A DNA stretch of 64,000 nucleotides from Gavia stellata (Eukaryota; Chordata; Aves; Gaviiformes; Gaviidae), in NCBI RefSeq assembly GCF_030936135.1, contig NC_082596.1:77902888-77966887 (forward strand), in the 5' to 3' direction. The position numbers and the translations under genes were made by a program. This document shows, piece by piece, positions 1 through 13,626 of this stretch. The notes under the pieces were generated by a model, which saw only the letters and a program-made list of their open reading frames with translations, was not told the DNA's origin and did no database searches. Position 1 is the first letter of the stretch. Every line of letters starts with the position of its first letter.

Positions 1-3000
1 AGCTCAGCAAGGCAGACCACATTTCACCAAGCTGTGGTGAAGTACTTTCTACTTGTTGAAGGTAATAAATTAGTAGAGAAATGGCATAGAATTTACCAAT
101 TTTCTAAAGGTAAATTTGGTGTTTAAAAAGTCAATGTAGCCATTGATTCAAAAGCAGTTTTGTTTGAAAGCTGTTTCAGTAGGTTATGCCTACATTATAT
201 GTGCAGAAACTGTGTACAGACCATCATGCCAACATTATGTGTGCAGAAACTAGTAATTTCTTAAAAGTTAGTGCTTAAATACTATACCTAGCATGATTTC
301 TGAAGTGGAGGAAAGTGAGACAACACTTTTGACAGTAGCACAGCTATTTGCTGGTATAAATCAACCAAGACACTGTGTGTAGGTACTGAAAGAAATCTAT
401 CTGCAATCATCCAACACAAGACTGGCACAATGCAATCTCTGTGGTTCACCAGTTGAGTCAATTGTTTGTTGCATTTGTATGGTATTTGATTAACTGAAAC
501 TGCTGATTTATGGATTATATTTAAATTTTTACCTGAATTTGGTTTTGTGCTTATTAATGCATTGCTGTTTTAGTAAAATCATAGTAATTTAGATTAGCGT
601 ATGCTCGGTTAAGTAAATACTGATCTGTTCAATATAGGTGAGTTGCATGGAATGAATGTTGAGACTTTAAGTAACCTTAGACAAGAAATTTGCAAGTCAG
701 TTGTCTTTCTGCAGGTCCACTTCCTCTCAGCAGCAATTCAAAAAGAATTAATCCACTGCAGAATTAGCTCTTTCCAGAAATGCAAAGTTTCTTCAGCAGA
801 AGAGAATTATTGAACAGAATAAGTGGTTTCATCGGTCAGGCAATTGGGGGTAACTTCTTGGAAAAACTTAGAGATTTTTTAAAGTGTGAAAGTTATAGCA
901 ACTTGCAACCACAGTACAGAAAGAGATGCAAGAAAACAGGAACCTGAACTGTATGGGAAGAAACCGATTTTATACTTTATGATTTTTATCATGATTTTAG
1001 GTATAACCTTCTCAGCTGCTGCCTTTGTTCCACTTCTGTTATTATAAATTTGAAGTTGTTAATATTCTTTGCATTTACATTTTCTCCATACTTGTGAATC
1101 ATGACATTCTCTTGAAATACAAAGTTAAAGTTACAGGGTCTCATAGCCCAATATCCTGCTTTGTTGCAGACAATCTTACGGCATAATCTTTAGAAAACTC
1201 AATTTAACGGCCTTAAAAAACCAAAAAAGTTGTTTTCTTGCCTTGCAATGTAGAAACACAATGTAGAAAGACAAGGACTTTTCTAAAGAAGCAGCAAATC
1301 AGCTTCTTCAGCAGCTACATATATACCACAAAACAATACTAAACTGATTTCAACACAGACGTATATAGATTTGTTTCATTCACCTCCTTCAAGATTAGAG
1401 AGCAAATGCAGTCGGAAACTGAATTATTTTGGGGGGTGAGGCAGGCGGAGAAAGGAATAGGGAAAGAGTAGAAGGAAAAGAAATCACTACAGTAGCATGA
1501 TATGACCTTTTTCTAGTTGTTAGACGGGAATTACTTGCATTTTACAGGCCAAAGAGTGATTCCCGGATTCTCTAGTCTGCTATTCCGAACATAACTGTAA
1601 CATTTGAGTTCCTCACAGCCTTGAATATTTTCATGCATTCAATCTTCCCAGAGAGCGCACAAGTAATGTCACTCTGCTTTCAGAAAATAAAGGCAAAAGT
1701 ATATTCCCCGAAGTAGTTGTGCAAGTCTAGTAAGAGTATCTCATATCCAATGTGGAGCCCAGGAGCATGTTTTGAGCTGTCTGGGCTCCCTACAGAGAAC
1801 ATGAGGAGAGTTAAGGTGCATCCAAACGTGACTCTGAACAGCCAGCTCAGACAGGTAACCTGTTGTGAATATTTGCTTCAAACTAATATGAATCAATATC
1901 ATCGCTGGTTAGAAATGAAGCCTGAAGTGGTTAGCTCAGATGTAAATAAGTAAATTGTAAACATCTTCTTGTAGTCAATTTAATCCTACCTGGAATAGCT
2001 AAAGTCTGCCTAGAGTAGCTGGCAGAGAATATTCAGTACACATATGACTCTTAACTCTGAGTCTTCTCACATACTTCTCTGGAGGTTTCCAGGGGATATC
2101 GCCAACTACATAAGATCCTCAAGCTGGATTCTCTGTTGAAGACAATCCTAAATCCTTCCTTTCAAAAATGCAGAGTTCACTCTTAAAAAAAAAAAAATAA
2201 AATAATAAAAGCCACTGAAAAGTATTCCATCATTCTTCTGGAACAGGGGGTAGAAAATTTCCCTCGTAATTCAGCACTCAGGCTCATTCCTTCTTCTGCC
2301 TGAAAGCACAAGAATCAGGACTGCAGCTTCTTGTCTCCTCAGAAAATTTCCTAATCATTAGGCCACAGGGCGTTTGGGACATAGCAGCTAGGAGAGAGGG
2401 ACAAGGAGGAAAGGTTTGGATTAGAAGTGCCACCTCCCATCTTTGCCTTTTGGAAACACACGCTGTTTAAAGTGGAATTGCAGACTGCTTGGAAGGCAGC
2501 TGGAAGAGAGCACACCGACACATGCCCTCACTTAATCTGGTTGCTGCTCCAGAGACACGGGGGCCCCTGTGAGCAATGGCCATACCCCAGCTGCTGCATG
2601 CAGACCCCCATGCACAACCACACACATAGAATAGGGAGCCCCACACCCAGGAAAAGACTTAGAAATGGAGTTTAATGGGAAGACAGGACAGACTGTGCTG
2701 GTCAGGCACCAGGCATGGCTTTATCACAGACCCTAACGTAAACATTGTTTGTTATTGAGGTCTCTTGTAAAAATGTAATTATAAGGCTAGCCACTGCATC
2801 TGTAGGTCACCAGTGTACAGCCAGCAACGGAACTGGATGTGGCTGCTGTGCATAGGGCATGAATGCACCAGCCCCCTTTCCTCAATAAAAAATTGCGCCT
2901 GCTCTAGTGGGGAGAGAACTGTTTGGTTTTTGCACACTTTTTTTTTTTTTTTTTTTTTGCTATCTGGCATTAATTATGTCTAAGGTCCATAAATCTGGTC

Positions 3001-3740
3001 TTCTGGTTTTAATAAAGCACTCCGTATAAGCTCTGCAGCATTTTTTTATTGTTCGTGTGGTACTACAAAATGGGAAGATAAGACTTGTGTAACAAGCCAG
3101 GAAATTTCAAGAACAAATCTACTTGCTATAAGTTTCTCCCATGTTTATCCAGATTCAAAGATTTTCTTGCAAGACTTATTATGGCCAGGCCCACATGCTG
3201 GGATCCAAATTAAAATTTTCCTATCTTACTCATTTAAGCAAAGAACATAAATGTGTGAAAAGCCCCAAAAAGTGGGTATAACACATAAAATAAATACAAT
3301 AGTCCGCAAATATTTAATTGTGGATAATTTATTTTGCAGTTAGTTTGTAGCAACTAAATTAGAAGCAAGTAAACAATAAAAACAACCCCCAAACTTCACA
3401 AACTTATTGTAATGGAAAAGTACAGTTGCAAGAGCAACCAGATTTGAAGCATGCTATGCAGTGTCCTTAGTATTTTTCGGTTTACTAGCCTTTAAGACGA
3501 TTCCTTGCACTCTGACAGTATTCAGAGCCTTCTTACTGCAGGAGAGAACAAACCATCAGGTTTAGACCCTGTGTTGTCTAGAATAATCTTCCTCCTCCTC
3601 CTCCATAATTCTGATGCTGGAGACAGCAAAAAATTCAGCTATTCAAGAATTTACATGTATTTTTGGAAACTGTAGACTGACTTTCCTGTCATTATTTAAC
3701 TGAAGAATCAAGACTGGCCACGAGTAGCAGTGTAGCATAA
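1..3740. other. Intergenic, AT-rich, no gene seen
   Basis: Only short open frames (up to about 80 codons) without recognisable domains. It contains a 13-A run at 2185-2197 and a 21-T run at 2938-2958; neither is attached to a recognisable retrocopy. Confidence 0.7.
185..251 (+). repeat. Imperfect two-copy tandem duplication, 40-base period
   Basis: TATGCCTACATTATATGTGC plus AGAAACT at 185-211 recurs at 225-251 with three differences. Confidence 0.7.
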
Positions 3741-3959
3741 ATGCATGAGTTTATTCTTTGTAATATGAAACATCAAGGGGAAAGACAATTAAGAATCTTT
3801 ACTGAATTAAATATAGTTGACTTACCTATCCTGACTTCTAGCACATGGAAGATGGCTCCTTCTCCACTTGCAGATCTACAATTGCAGAACAGATTCAGTG
3901 CCCTGGTAGCAGATGAGAAGCAGAATGTCATACCTGGGGAAGCATCAGAGTTGTCCAAG

Positions 3960-4465
3960 CATAAACCTCATATTATTGACAGGAGGAAATGGCAAGGGAT
4001 AGTAGTGATAGGTTTCCATTTGTGGAGGAGAGAAGCACCAATCTGCCTACTTGGCTTGCTATCTAGAACGATTTGTGGCTTGCCAGGGGCTCAATTCCAA
4101 GATGTTGCAGAAAAACCACCAAGGCTCTCAGGCTATTACTCCTGCTGCTTATGCACATGGGCTCCAATGATAATGCCAGGGGAGACCAGGGGAGTCAAGA
4201 GTGACTACAAGGATCTGAGAGTGAGGATCAGGAACTACAGACTGGCCAGCCTCACTGTTTCCCCTGCAAAAATCATGGACCAAGGCCCCTTGGAGCACAT
4301 TTCTGCGCACATGCAGAAGAAGGTGGTTAGGAAGAATCAGCATGGGTTTATGAAGGGTCAGTCATGCCTGGACAATCTGATTGCTCTCTATGATAAAATG
4401 ACTGGATTTGTGGACAAAGAGAGAGTGGTGGATGACTTTGTCCTTGCCTTTAGAACTTGTCAACC
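3960..4465 (+). mobile_element. Fossil CR1 LINE with internal deletion
   Basis: A 250-codon open frame (3741-4493) is CR1-derived in its second half. The segment GLPGAQFQDVAEK followed by a WAPMIMPGETRGVKSDYKDL segment resembles the CR1 ORF1 esterase region (a gtND-type block with the Asp motif altered). It runs directly into NYRLASLTVSPAKIMDQ and NQHGFMKGQSCLDNLIALYD, which are ORF2 reverse transcriptase motifs. The intervening endonuclease region is missing. The RT similarity fades after FVDKERVVDDFVLAF. This is a transposon relic, not a host gene. Confidence 0.65.
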
Positions 4466-6779
4466 CCTTTCAAAACACTCATCCTTCTCTTGACTTAAAG
4501 AATAAAATTTACATCTGATAAATTTCTGTAGTATTTCTACCAGTTAGCACCGGGGTTCTCAGCAGCTTCTGACCACAGTGACTTGAAGTGAAAGAAGAAT
4601 TTACATAAATAGTTATGTGTGTCAACTTTACAGCTTTGCCTTGCTGCAGATATAGGGAAGATATTCTCGTATTGACTTCCATGAAAAAACAATACAGATT
4701 TTCATTGCATTGGCAGATTATTGTCCTGCAGAGAAGCAATGGTATGCACCCAGATCTCTTGGTGGACGTCTGTAATCCAGCAAGGGAAAGTCTTCTGCAG
4801 TACAAAAGCAGATGCTAAGTGGATGTGGGCTGGCCCAGCACCTGGGGTAACACCACAAATAAGGAGAGGCAAAACACAAAGTGTCAAGAACAGGATGAGA
4901 AACTGAAGATATCAGAGCAGTAGCTGCAGAAGAAACTTTCTGAGCCTCTGTTTGCCCTGACAATAGCCAAACACATCTTTAAAATCACTGACAACATCAC
5001 ACCTGCAGGTTTAAAGCATTTCACTGGAGATTGCAGTCTGTCCTTGCTCTTTGGCTGAGTGGAGGTTCCCCTTCCTTTTGCCTTTCCTGGACTTTCCCCA
5101 TCTGGGTGCCTCAAGGTGTTGCATGGAGATGTGCTGGCATCTTGAGAACCTGCTCTGTCAGGTGCCATCAACACTTACTGTTCTTCTTCTTGACCTTCTT
5201 CATCATTGCTTTTAGGGTCTTCACTTTCCAGGCAAACTCATCTGAAGCTTTCTACTACAGATCTCTATAAGTGAAGCAGCACATTCATCCCTGAGGGGCA
5301 CCCCACTCTGCCCACATACACACTCACATGGGTCTGAACAGACCTTTCCTGTTTCAGTGGAGTAGTTTCCTCCAGAAACAGCCACCAACTTCAGAGTGTT
5401 TTTTGATGGCAGTGAGACACTGAATGTGGCCATAAAGCAGAGGTGCTTTGCTTTCTGCATGGCAAGACCTATGCTCTCATCAGCGTATGGAAATCATTCC
5501 CTCATGTGGGGCAAAAGCTCCCCAGCTGTCTGAGTCCTGAAGACAACAGCAAGAAACACAACCACAGAACAGCCCTCTCCCCGTGCTAGCAGCCCACCTA
5601 CACCTTCCCTTTTCACTCTACCACATTTGTGTGCCAGTGCTGACCTGTTTCCCCATCAACTCTCTGCCATGATGCTCTCCATCACTACTTCCACACATTT
5701 TGAAGAAGGGCAAGGTGTCCTTTGGAGGTTCACAGTAATTCATTGTCCCTACACCTCTGCCTCTTTAGTATTCCTTCCATTAGTAACACCTTCCTCAAAC
5801 CTAAGAAAAAGGAGAAATTCTTCTCAGAGTCTAAGCACAGTTATTGCCCACAAACAAGAGGATCATGAAACCAGGAGTGTGAATGACTTCAAAGGAGTAG
5901 AAGCAAAAGACCTGAAAAGGAGAGTATACTGGTAAGAAGGAAAACCACCACCAAAGCAAACACAGAACAAAGTTGGCCCTTGGGGAGGAAAAAAGCTACT
6001 ATTCATCCTCAACTTTTGAATTCTCAACTTGGGGAGTCACAGCTAGATTCAAACTGGTCAGCTGTCCCAGCTGTTTTCCCACCCCTACTCTCGCTACTCA
6101 GCACTTATGAGACAACTTTCACCTAGCAGACCTCTGCAAAGCTACAGAGCTTCTCTCTTCTCCTTTAGGTACCCTGTCATCAACAAAAAATTCCTACAAA
6201 CACTTGGACTAACCATCCATATGTTTCTTCCTTCTCTTCATACTCTCACAAACCCATCCCATACACCTGTAAGCTTTTTAGAGGAAGCTCACCTTGGTTG
6301 GGATAGGCTCTTTTCCTCTCACTTGGAGTACTTTCAACACTTTCTGTCTCAGTGAGGAGTCCCACCTCCAGCTTCCAGAGCAATGCAAGATCTACAACTA
6401 CTCCTCAGTCTGGATCCATTTGAAATAGGCTTTAACCATGACAGGTTGTCAGAGGGCAGAAGAAAACGTACTACTTACTCCTCCTGCTGTGTCTCTTGTC
6501 AGGGGCACTGAGGACACCAACGGTCCTGAATTGACCTTATCAGCCTCACCTGGGATCCCCATCAATGCACCTTCCACTCATTTGTCTGGAGCTCCATTTA
6601 AGCTCAGACCTAGGTCACTAGCTCTTTCTTGAGCTATGTTGTAGGTGTATCTGCCTCTAGTCTGGTCTCTAGACTTACTCCCTGGCTGAATCTTAGACCT
6701 ATTTTCTATGTAGTTGGTGTCCAGCTTTGCCTCTGACCCTCTCTCTTGTGTGGACATCAGATCTAACTTGTAGCTTTCC

Positions 6780-6817
6780 CTCTGAGCCTCATCACCAGCA
6801 GGTGATGAGGCTCAGAG
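6780..6817. repeat. Perfect 17-bp inverted repeat with 4-base loop
   Basis: CTCTGAGCCTCATCACC (6780-6796) is followed by AGCA and the exact reverse complement (6801-6817). A further palindromic GCTCAGCTGAGC lies just downstream. There is no coding context. Confidence 0.95.
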
Positions 6818-9800
6818 TGCTCAGCTGAGCTGAGCAGGTGCTCAGCTTTCTTGGTGCACCCTGGACCTGATTTGTCACCTCCCTTTTCCTGGGAATGCCA
6901 AAAGAGCCTGTTACCAACACCATACCCTACTTACTGTGTCTGGATGCTGCAGATCTGTGTCCCAATCAAAGAGGGCACTGTCCATGCCTGTGCTGTGGTC
7001 ATCCTCAGCTCCTGGGTCATCTTTTGTGGAGAAGCCTTCCTCTTGCTGCTCCCTGGCACCTCTTGCCCTGTGTGGCACAAAGCAATCCTCCTGCCATCAA
7101 GAGGCCACATGCATGAAGCTGTCATAAGTTCGCTGGGAGTTCGGGTAATGCCTTTGCATTGCTTTTGCTTAATCACTTTTTTCCTTGGGCATGATGCCAG
7201 CGTAACTGTAGCCCTGTAATGTAATATTGTCACTACTAGTAACATGACATAAGCTTTGTATTGAGTTTGCAAGGGCTCAGAACTGAGGCTTGCCAGTTCT
7301 GCTCTGTTTTAGTTTCTTTTGACCTGCCTGCAGCTTTATTTTACTTGGTTTGGATGTGGCAGAAGTTTTTCTAACTGCCCAGATATAGATATCTGATTTG
7401 TTTTGCTTATCTTTGCATGATACAACCACAGTTTGCTATAGGTAGCAGTAACAAGCAGTTGTTCTAGGTAGATTGAGACTTTCACAACTCTAATACAATG
7501 ATATTGAGTAGAAATATACAGGTCTGCAATGATAGCAGAAGCTTACATGTGGAGACACAAGATGTGGCATAAAGGGTTACAGGCATGGGATGAGAAGAGA
7601 TGGGGCACATGGCTGGCACTGGAGACCCTATGCTATAAACAATTCAGTAACGGTCAGTTAAACTGCAGACCTGGAGCTGGACAAAACTGGGTTTAGGGCT
7701 AGGAAGAAAAGCAAAGAAATAGCAGGTAACACACAGAAATCCAAATTTAGTATATATGGTGCTATGTAACCTGGAGCTGCAGACCAAAGAAGAAAGAGAA
7801 AGGTGTACAGGCATGTTAGCAAACATACAACATATGTTTATACAGTAGTATTATGTATATTATAGATACAGACATATATGTATGTATAAAAAAAAAACTA
7901 AGAGAAAGGACAGGAGAAAGAAAAGAAAAAAACCTGTCAACATGAACATCATATTTCTCCTGGTAAAGACTCCGCATGTTGTCCATTTGCTGTAATATTC
8001 CCTCCCCTGCCAACACCAGCATGAAACCACTGACCTTCAGACCCAGAAGAGCAGTGGAAGGGTGAGGATAACACCAGGAAAAAGGCAGAAACTAAAATGT
8101 GCATGCATTACAACTAAAATTGTATTACTGCTATTACTATGGCTTTTTACCTGTATCTAAGTATTCTACCTGCATTATTCTTCTTTTTTCTGTAATAATT
8201 AGATCTAGACTAATGATGATTCCTGAATTAGACTGTTAAGACTTCAGCTTTACTAGCAATATCTTCTTGGTCTTTAAATACAAGGTGTGCTTCCCCTTTG
8301 CACATGGACAAGGTCTTGAATGTAACGCCACGCAAGGGGGTCCAGATCCTCCTGCCTGCACTCCAGTACCTCTCCTTGAAAGGCTTGGCACAGGATGCTT
8401 ATTTATCCCTTCTTGTTGGTTTAGAGAAGGAAAATTCTGAGCAATTCTGCTCCTGGCATTCAAGGTAACTACACAGCTTGAAGAAGAAATTGTGCTCCTT
8501 GCTACCAACAGTATTAGGCAGGCATCAGAAAACAAGAGGATTTCCACAAGGGAACAAGTTTTCTCTTAAATTAGGAGACAGTCCTTTAGGACTGAGTAAG
8601 AGAGCAGACTCCAGCACATCTGTGACTACACAGGGCATAGGATTAGATCCTGTCTGAGAGGGCTATCACAGCATGATGCCTTCTAGGAGTTTGTGTGATG
8701 CCTTCTGGAGGTATTTTCAGGGAAAAAGTTCCTATCCTGGGGACTGCCAGAGCTTGCATTTCGTGAGGGAGATGGACAAGCCCAAGGGATGAAGTCATCT
8801 CAAGGTCTTTCTAGAGCTAACGGTGAGGAAGCTCTACCCCTCCCTCTTAGCCTTTCCTCTCTGAAGACTGACATCAGGCACACAGCAGACAAAACTGAGG
8901 CCTACCAACCCTAGGAACCCTTTTCCCCTGTGCTCACTAAGAGGCGGACACCTTAAAACTATCTCCCTGTTGGTCTTCACTTGGAGACCTCCGTGGTGTC
9001 CCTCTCTCTTCCTGGGGCCCAGTGTGTAGGTGGTATTCTAAGCCATAAATCCCCCATTTGAATCTGTTTTCCTCTGGTCAAGTTGTGGTAGGAAGGTGCA
9101 GGCTAAGGATAGCCATAACCAGCTAGCCATATTCCAGATGTTACAGTCTTAAGAGTTTACCCAGGCCAGATAATAAAACTCTTAATCCATCCCATTAAAC
9201 AGAGAGGGGCAGTCTCTCTGTAAGCAGAGATGAGAATCTCCATTAGGCAGCTTTTGATCTGGGATCTCTACCCAGTTTCCAGTAGAATCATTGATATTCG
9301 TCTGTGTGTTGCTTATTACATGTTTACTTTTTTGCTTATGTATTTGCTTGTCCGTAGGAAATATTACTTGCTTGGATTGTTTTACTGTCTCTGTACACAT
9401 GGAATTAAATGCTTATGACTGTAATCCACACTTGGCTTCTATCACAAAGAAAAGACATGCTACCAGCAATTTATTCTTTACAACAAAACTAGTGACTGTT
9501 GCAAAGGTGAGTTAGGTATTCATAAAATTATAAATATTTAGTAGTGGAATAAGTTACTGTGTTCCATTCATTGATTTCTATAGCTACAGCCTCCAGTCTT
9601 CCCTTTGCATGTTTACTTATACAATGAAAGTATAACGAAATAGCTAACCATTGGAGCTAGAGTTGCTATTTAAACTTTTTTTTTGTGTTCAAGTAGAAGT
9701 AAAAATTAGTTATTTCATTAGAAGGAGGAAATTAAACAATTCCCACCTGTATTCTGAATTCCAAGGTTAGTAGTACTGCATTTGTGTTAAGCATGAATAT

Positions 9801-12800
9801 ATATATCACCTTGGCCTCTCTTGTTTCGTAAGTGGTACATGGTCTGGGAATAACCAGATGACCTTCTGAGAAGGTGGAAGTGCAGGAAGGAAGAAGTGGT
9901 ATTGATAATTTTAGTGGGGCAAGATTTACATGAGTTATGCATTTAAGTGTTGTCCAATTATCCCTCCTGTTGCCCAGACTGAGATTTTAGATTCTCAAAA
10001 GTCCTGTTTGCTTGATGCTGAAGCGCTAAAAATTTTGGCTAAAAGTGCCAACATCTATATGCTAACACTTCACATTCTGTGAAAACCTGTCTAGTCTCAT
10101 CTAGTACATAGACAGGAGCTGAGGAGGAAGGAGAACCCAGTGAGTACAGAAAGCACTGCTGTCATCTCTTTTATAGAAAAACCCTGAGGTTGACATCAGA
10201 TACAACACTGCAGTGACGGTGTTTCTCTGCCTGTGGAAATCTGGATCTAAAGCTCTTCTTGAACATTCTAACCATGAAACTATATGGCAGCTTCTCAAGT
10301 GGCAGCTCATGGACTAATTTGGACTGCAAGCAACCAGCAAGTATCCTGCTGATAGCAGAAGACTTTCTCTGCACCAAGCACTTCACAGGACATTATAAAT
10401 GTGTGTGAGTGAGGGAAGAGCCAGAGATAATTTTAGATTTTCACAGCAAGAGTAGAGGAAATAGACCTGGAGTACCAATGTTCGTTCCTTGCTCCCTCAA
10501 TCCAACCCCTTGCACGTGCATATTCACCTTCCTTTAGTTTGCCAGATCTTACTCCCCCTAAAAAAAATTGGTGGAACAGTCTTGGTACAAGGTATTATGG
10601 AGTGAAAAGCCCTCAGCATCTCAACCTGTCCTACTTTGTATGGAATAATTATTGGGTATTGAGTCAGATTTACAGCAACTATAGCTTAATTTTTAGAGCA
10701 CTTGCCTAGAAGCTGCTGAATACCTAATATGAGTGGAACCTTTTCACGTTAAGGTAATGAAAATCAATACAAGACCTTATGAGAAGGGGAGGTGATATTT
10801 ATTTTAAACAAAACTTACTCTCCACCCATCCATCATTCTTTCGTCAGTTTTACACACATCTTGATGTTTATATGAGTATTAGTAGTTTGGGATGGGTCAC
10901 TTGTGCATAACACCAAGGATAAGAGTGCCAGCTATTGAATTCTCACTATGTCCTCTGAGTCTCTTTGCTGGTGACAATTAACTGTTTGGGGGCAATTATT
11001 TCATTCCCTTTAGGAGTCACCAGTTGTTGAAGCATAATCTTTTGCCTCAGGAGCTTGCTTATGATAGCCTCCAAAAAATGTTATGCAAGGTGGGTGCCCA
11101 TTTTCTTTTATTTCCTCATTTTGAGTGTCTTATGGCTGCAGTCTGTCTTCCTGTTGGAATACCAGGATGAGGAAAGGCTCAACCCATGTGCTATAACTTG
11201 CTGCCATCCTCCTGCTGTCAGAATGCAGGTCTTCTGCTGATGAGTCAGTTGTACTGTTGTCTTGGTGCAAGCAGCTGTCCCATATGTTATTGGTTATTGA
11301 TGTTTGCCATTCTTCCAACCTGTGCTTTAGTGTTTCTTGTGGTGCTTTCACATAAATCCATTTCTGTTCATGCCATCATCTCAATCTGTATATTTCTGTT
11401 ACAAATCCTTGCATGTCCTTTATCACAGCAGGGTGCTTTAACTGCAACACTGGCAACTCAGCATCTTTCTCAGCTGATGAATGTTCATTTCGCCAGTTCA
11501 TCAGCTTCCACTTCAGTGTGAAGTGGAGCACTGCTATCAGAAGGGGCTGTAAACTTTCCCCTGCTCTCAGAGTAGCTGATATCCTGATAGTATTGGTTTG
11601 GCAGGGTGTTCAGATTTTTCTCAAGAAGACAAGGGAAGCTAGAGTAAGTCCTATGCACCCCAGAGGTCGATTTGTATTTCCTAAACAAAACTGCCCAGAG
11701 GTGATTCAAAGTTATGGATCTTGACTGCAGGCTAGATGTTTTTCCCCAACCTGGGGGAAGTCATGACAGACTTTGAGAGCAGGGCTTAAAGCACATGCCT
11801 CTCCTCAACATTTATTATGAGGTGGAGAGGCTCTCAAGGCACTGGGCTTTCTGCCCTCTTATCTGTAGGGAACAGAGTGCATGTAGGGAACAAGGGGGTC
11901 TGTGGTTTTACGAAGCCGTGCTAGGTCCAGTCTCCAAAAGAAGTATATTCCTATTAAGCCTTCCAGAAGCACTAATTCAAACCAGAACAGCAGTCTATAC
12001 ATCCAGATATACTCCTCCCAGCTGTGGAACCAGACCAGAGACATCAAGTGTAGACATCCTCCATCTGGAAGAGTTCCCTATGGAAAGAAGAATCAAATAT
12101 CAAATAAAGTGTTATTAATTTGCCACTACCTCCCCCTTTTTCCTCAGCTGCTTAAGCCTTACTGAAAAAGAAGAAAATAAAACACAGAACAAAACTCATA
12201 GAATAAAATAAATTATAGCAACATGCAGACAAAATTCCTGTTCTCCAAGCTTCATTTCAAAACTTCAAATATGGAGAGACAACCCTTGGTCTCAAGTCTT
12301 TGAAGTTTTCTTTTTCTCTTGAAAGGGAATACAGTTTGCAGAAAGCAGGTTCAGAATTCCTAAATTCAATCTCTCCTAAAATATTTTGGTTTTAAAGCTT
12401 AATAAATGTACACAGTGCTATAGAATGACTTGGGTGGGAATAACAGTAGTTCCTCTTGGTATCTGTGCTATGCTTATCTCCATGGCAGCTAAGCAGTTTA
12501 GAAAAGAATAAGCAAATAACATGTTGCTGCATACTTCTCTCCCTCAGCCCTTTTCCTGGTTTTCTGTTGTTTGCTAGTTAATATATACTATATCTGGATC
12601 AGAAAATGTCAAGGTTAAGAGTCATGTTATCTAACAGTGCAAAACACTTTACCTCCAGCACTTGAAAGTTCTGTTCCTGCTGAAGCTATAGTTACTCAGC
12701 CTGATCCTGTCCAGTCTGGGATGAGGAGGGACTAAGGCCTGAGTATGGTAACTACCAGGTATCAGCTAACAGGTCTTCCCAGAAGCAGGTCTGCCAAGTC

Positions 12801-13590
12801 TTCCACTTCACATTTGCAGCTCATAGGCCCCAGTTCTAATCTTGTTTCCCTCATCACAGAGCTAGTGACTCGTGTTTCCCGTGTTGGACTGGGCTTCCCT
12901 CCAAAACCTGGGACTCCCTCTTGGCGGATGAGCCAATCAAGCCAAAAAACAACTACATCAGGGAGACAGGCTCCATCGGAGGTAGAAGACGTGTCTCTCT
13001 AGAGCCACGGCCCTGAACACCAGCCTCATTTTTACTTTAATTTGTGGGTATTACATGACCCAAAATAGGGACTTTCAAGGGAGTTGAGGAATCCAGTAGC
13101 CTCTGGGACACGGGAGATTCCCCTCCCTGCCAAAGCCCAGGAGGTTTCTCCTGTCCCAGTATAATGGCTGTGGCTGATGCTCTTCCATTTGCAGGTCTGG
13201 CCAGGAGTGAGACTGACCGTGTGCTCCAGACACACACACGCAGCAGGCACAGCCCGAACAAGGCCAGCCCCATAGACTGACGCAGACCAAACAGCGCCTT
13301 TACGGGCACCTGCATGAACACAACAGCGCTCACATAAGCGTAAATACAGGTAGGCAGGTCCTGTTCCTCCTCTCCAGTTTATCAGGCTTAAAGGTCACCA
13401 ATGCAAGCATGTACACACCTTCACTCTCTAGGCTCACAAGCACAGCGCATTCACAGATCCCCCAGACCTTAGCACAGGCTCTAAGCCTGCCTGACACCCA
13501 TGCTTGGGCTGGGGGCCCCTGACCCAGTCATCAGCTCAGGCCTTAAGTCTTTCCAGATGTGGGCCTTCTGCTTGCCAGCTAGAATTGAAT

Positions 13591-13626
13591 TACACATGCA
13601 TGCGTGCGCACACACACACGTACACA
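13591..13626. repeat. Perfect alternating pyrimidine-purine tract
   Basis: 36 bases alternate strictly between pyrimidine and purine (TACACATGCATGCGTGCGCA followed by CA repeats and a GTACACA end). It includes TGCG/CGCA steps that favour left-handed DNA. Confidence 0.9.

Noticed and set aside
3741-4493. 250-codon frame as a host gene
   Set aside because: Its second half consists of CR1 ORF1 and RT motifs joined by a deletion; it is a LINE relic.
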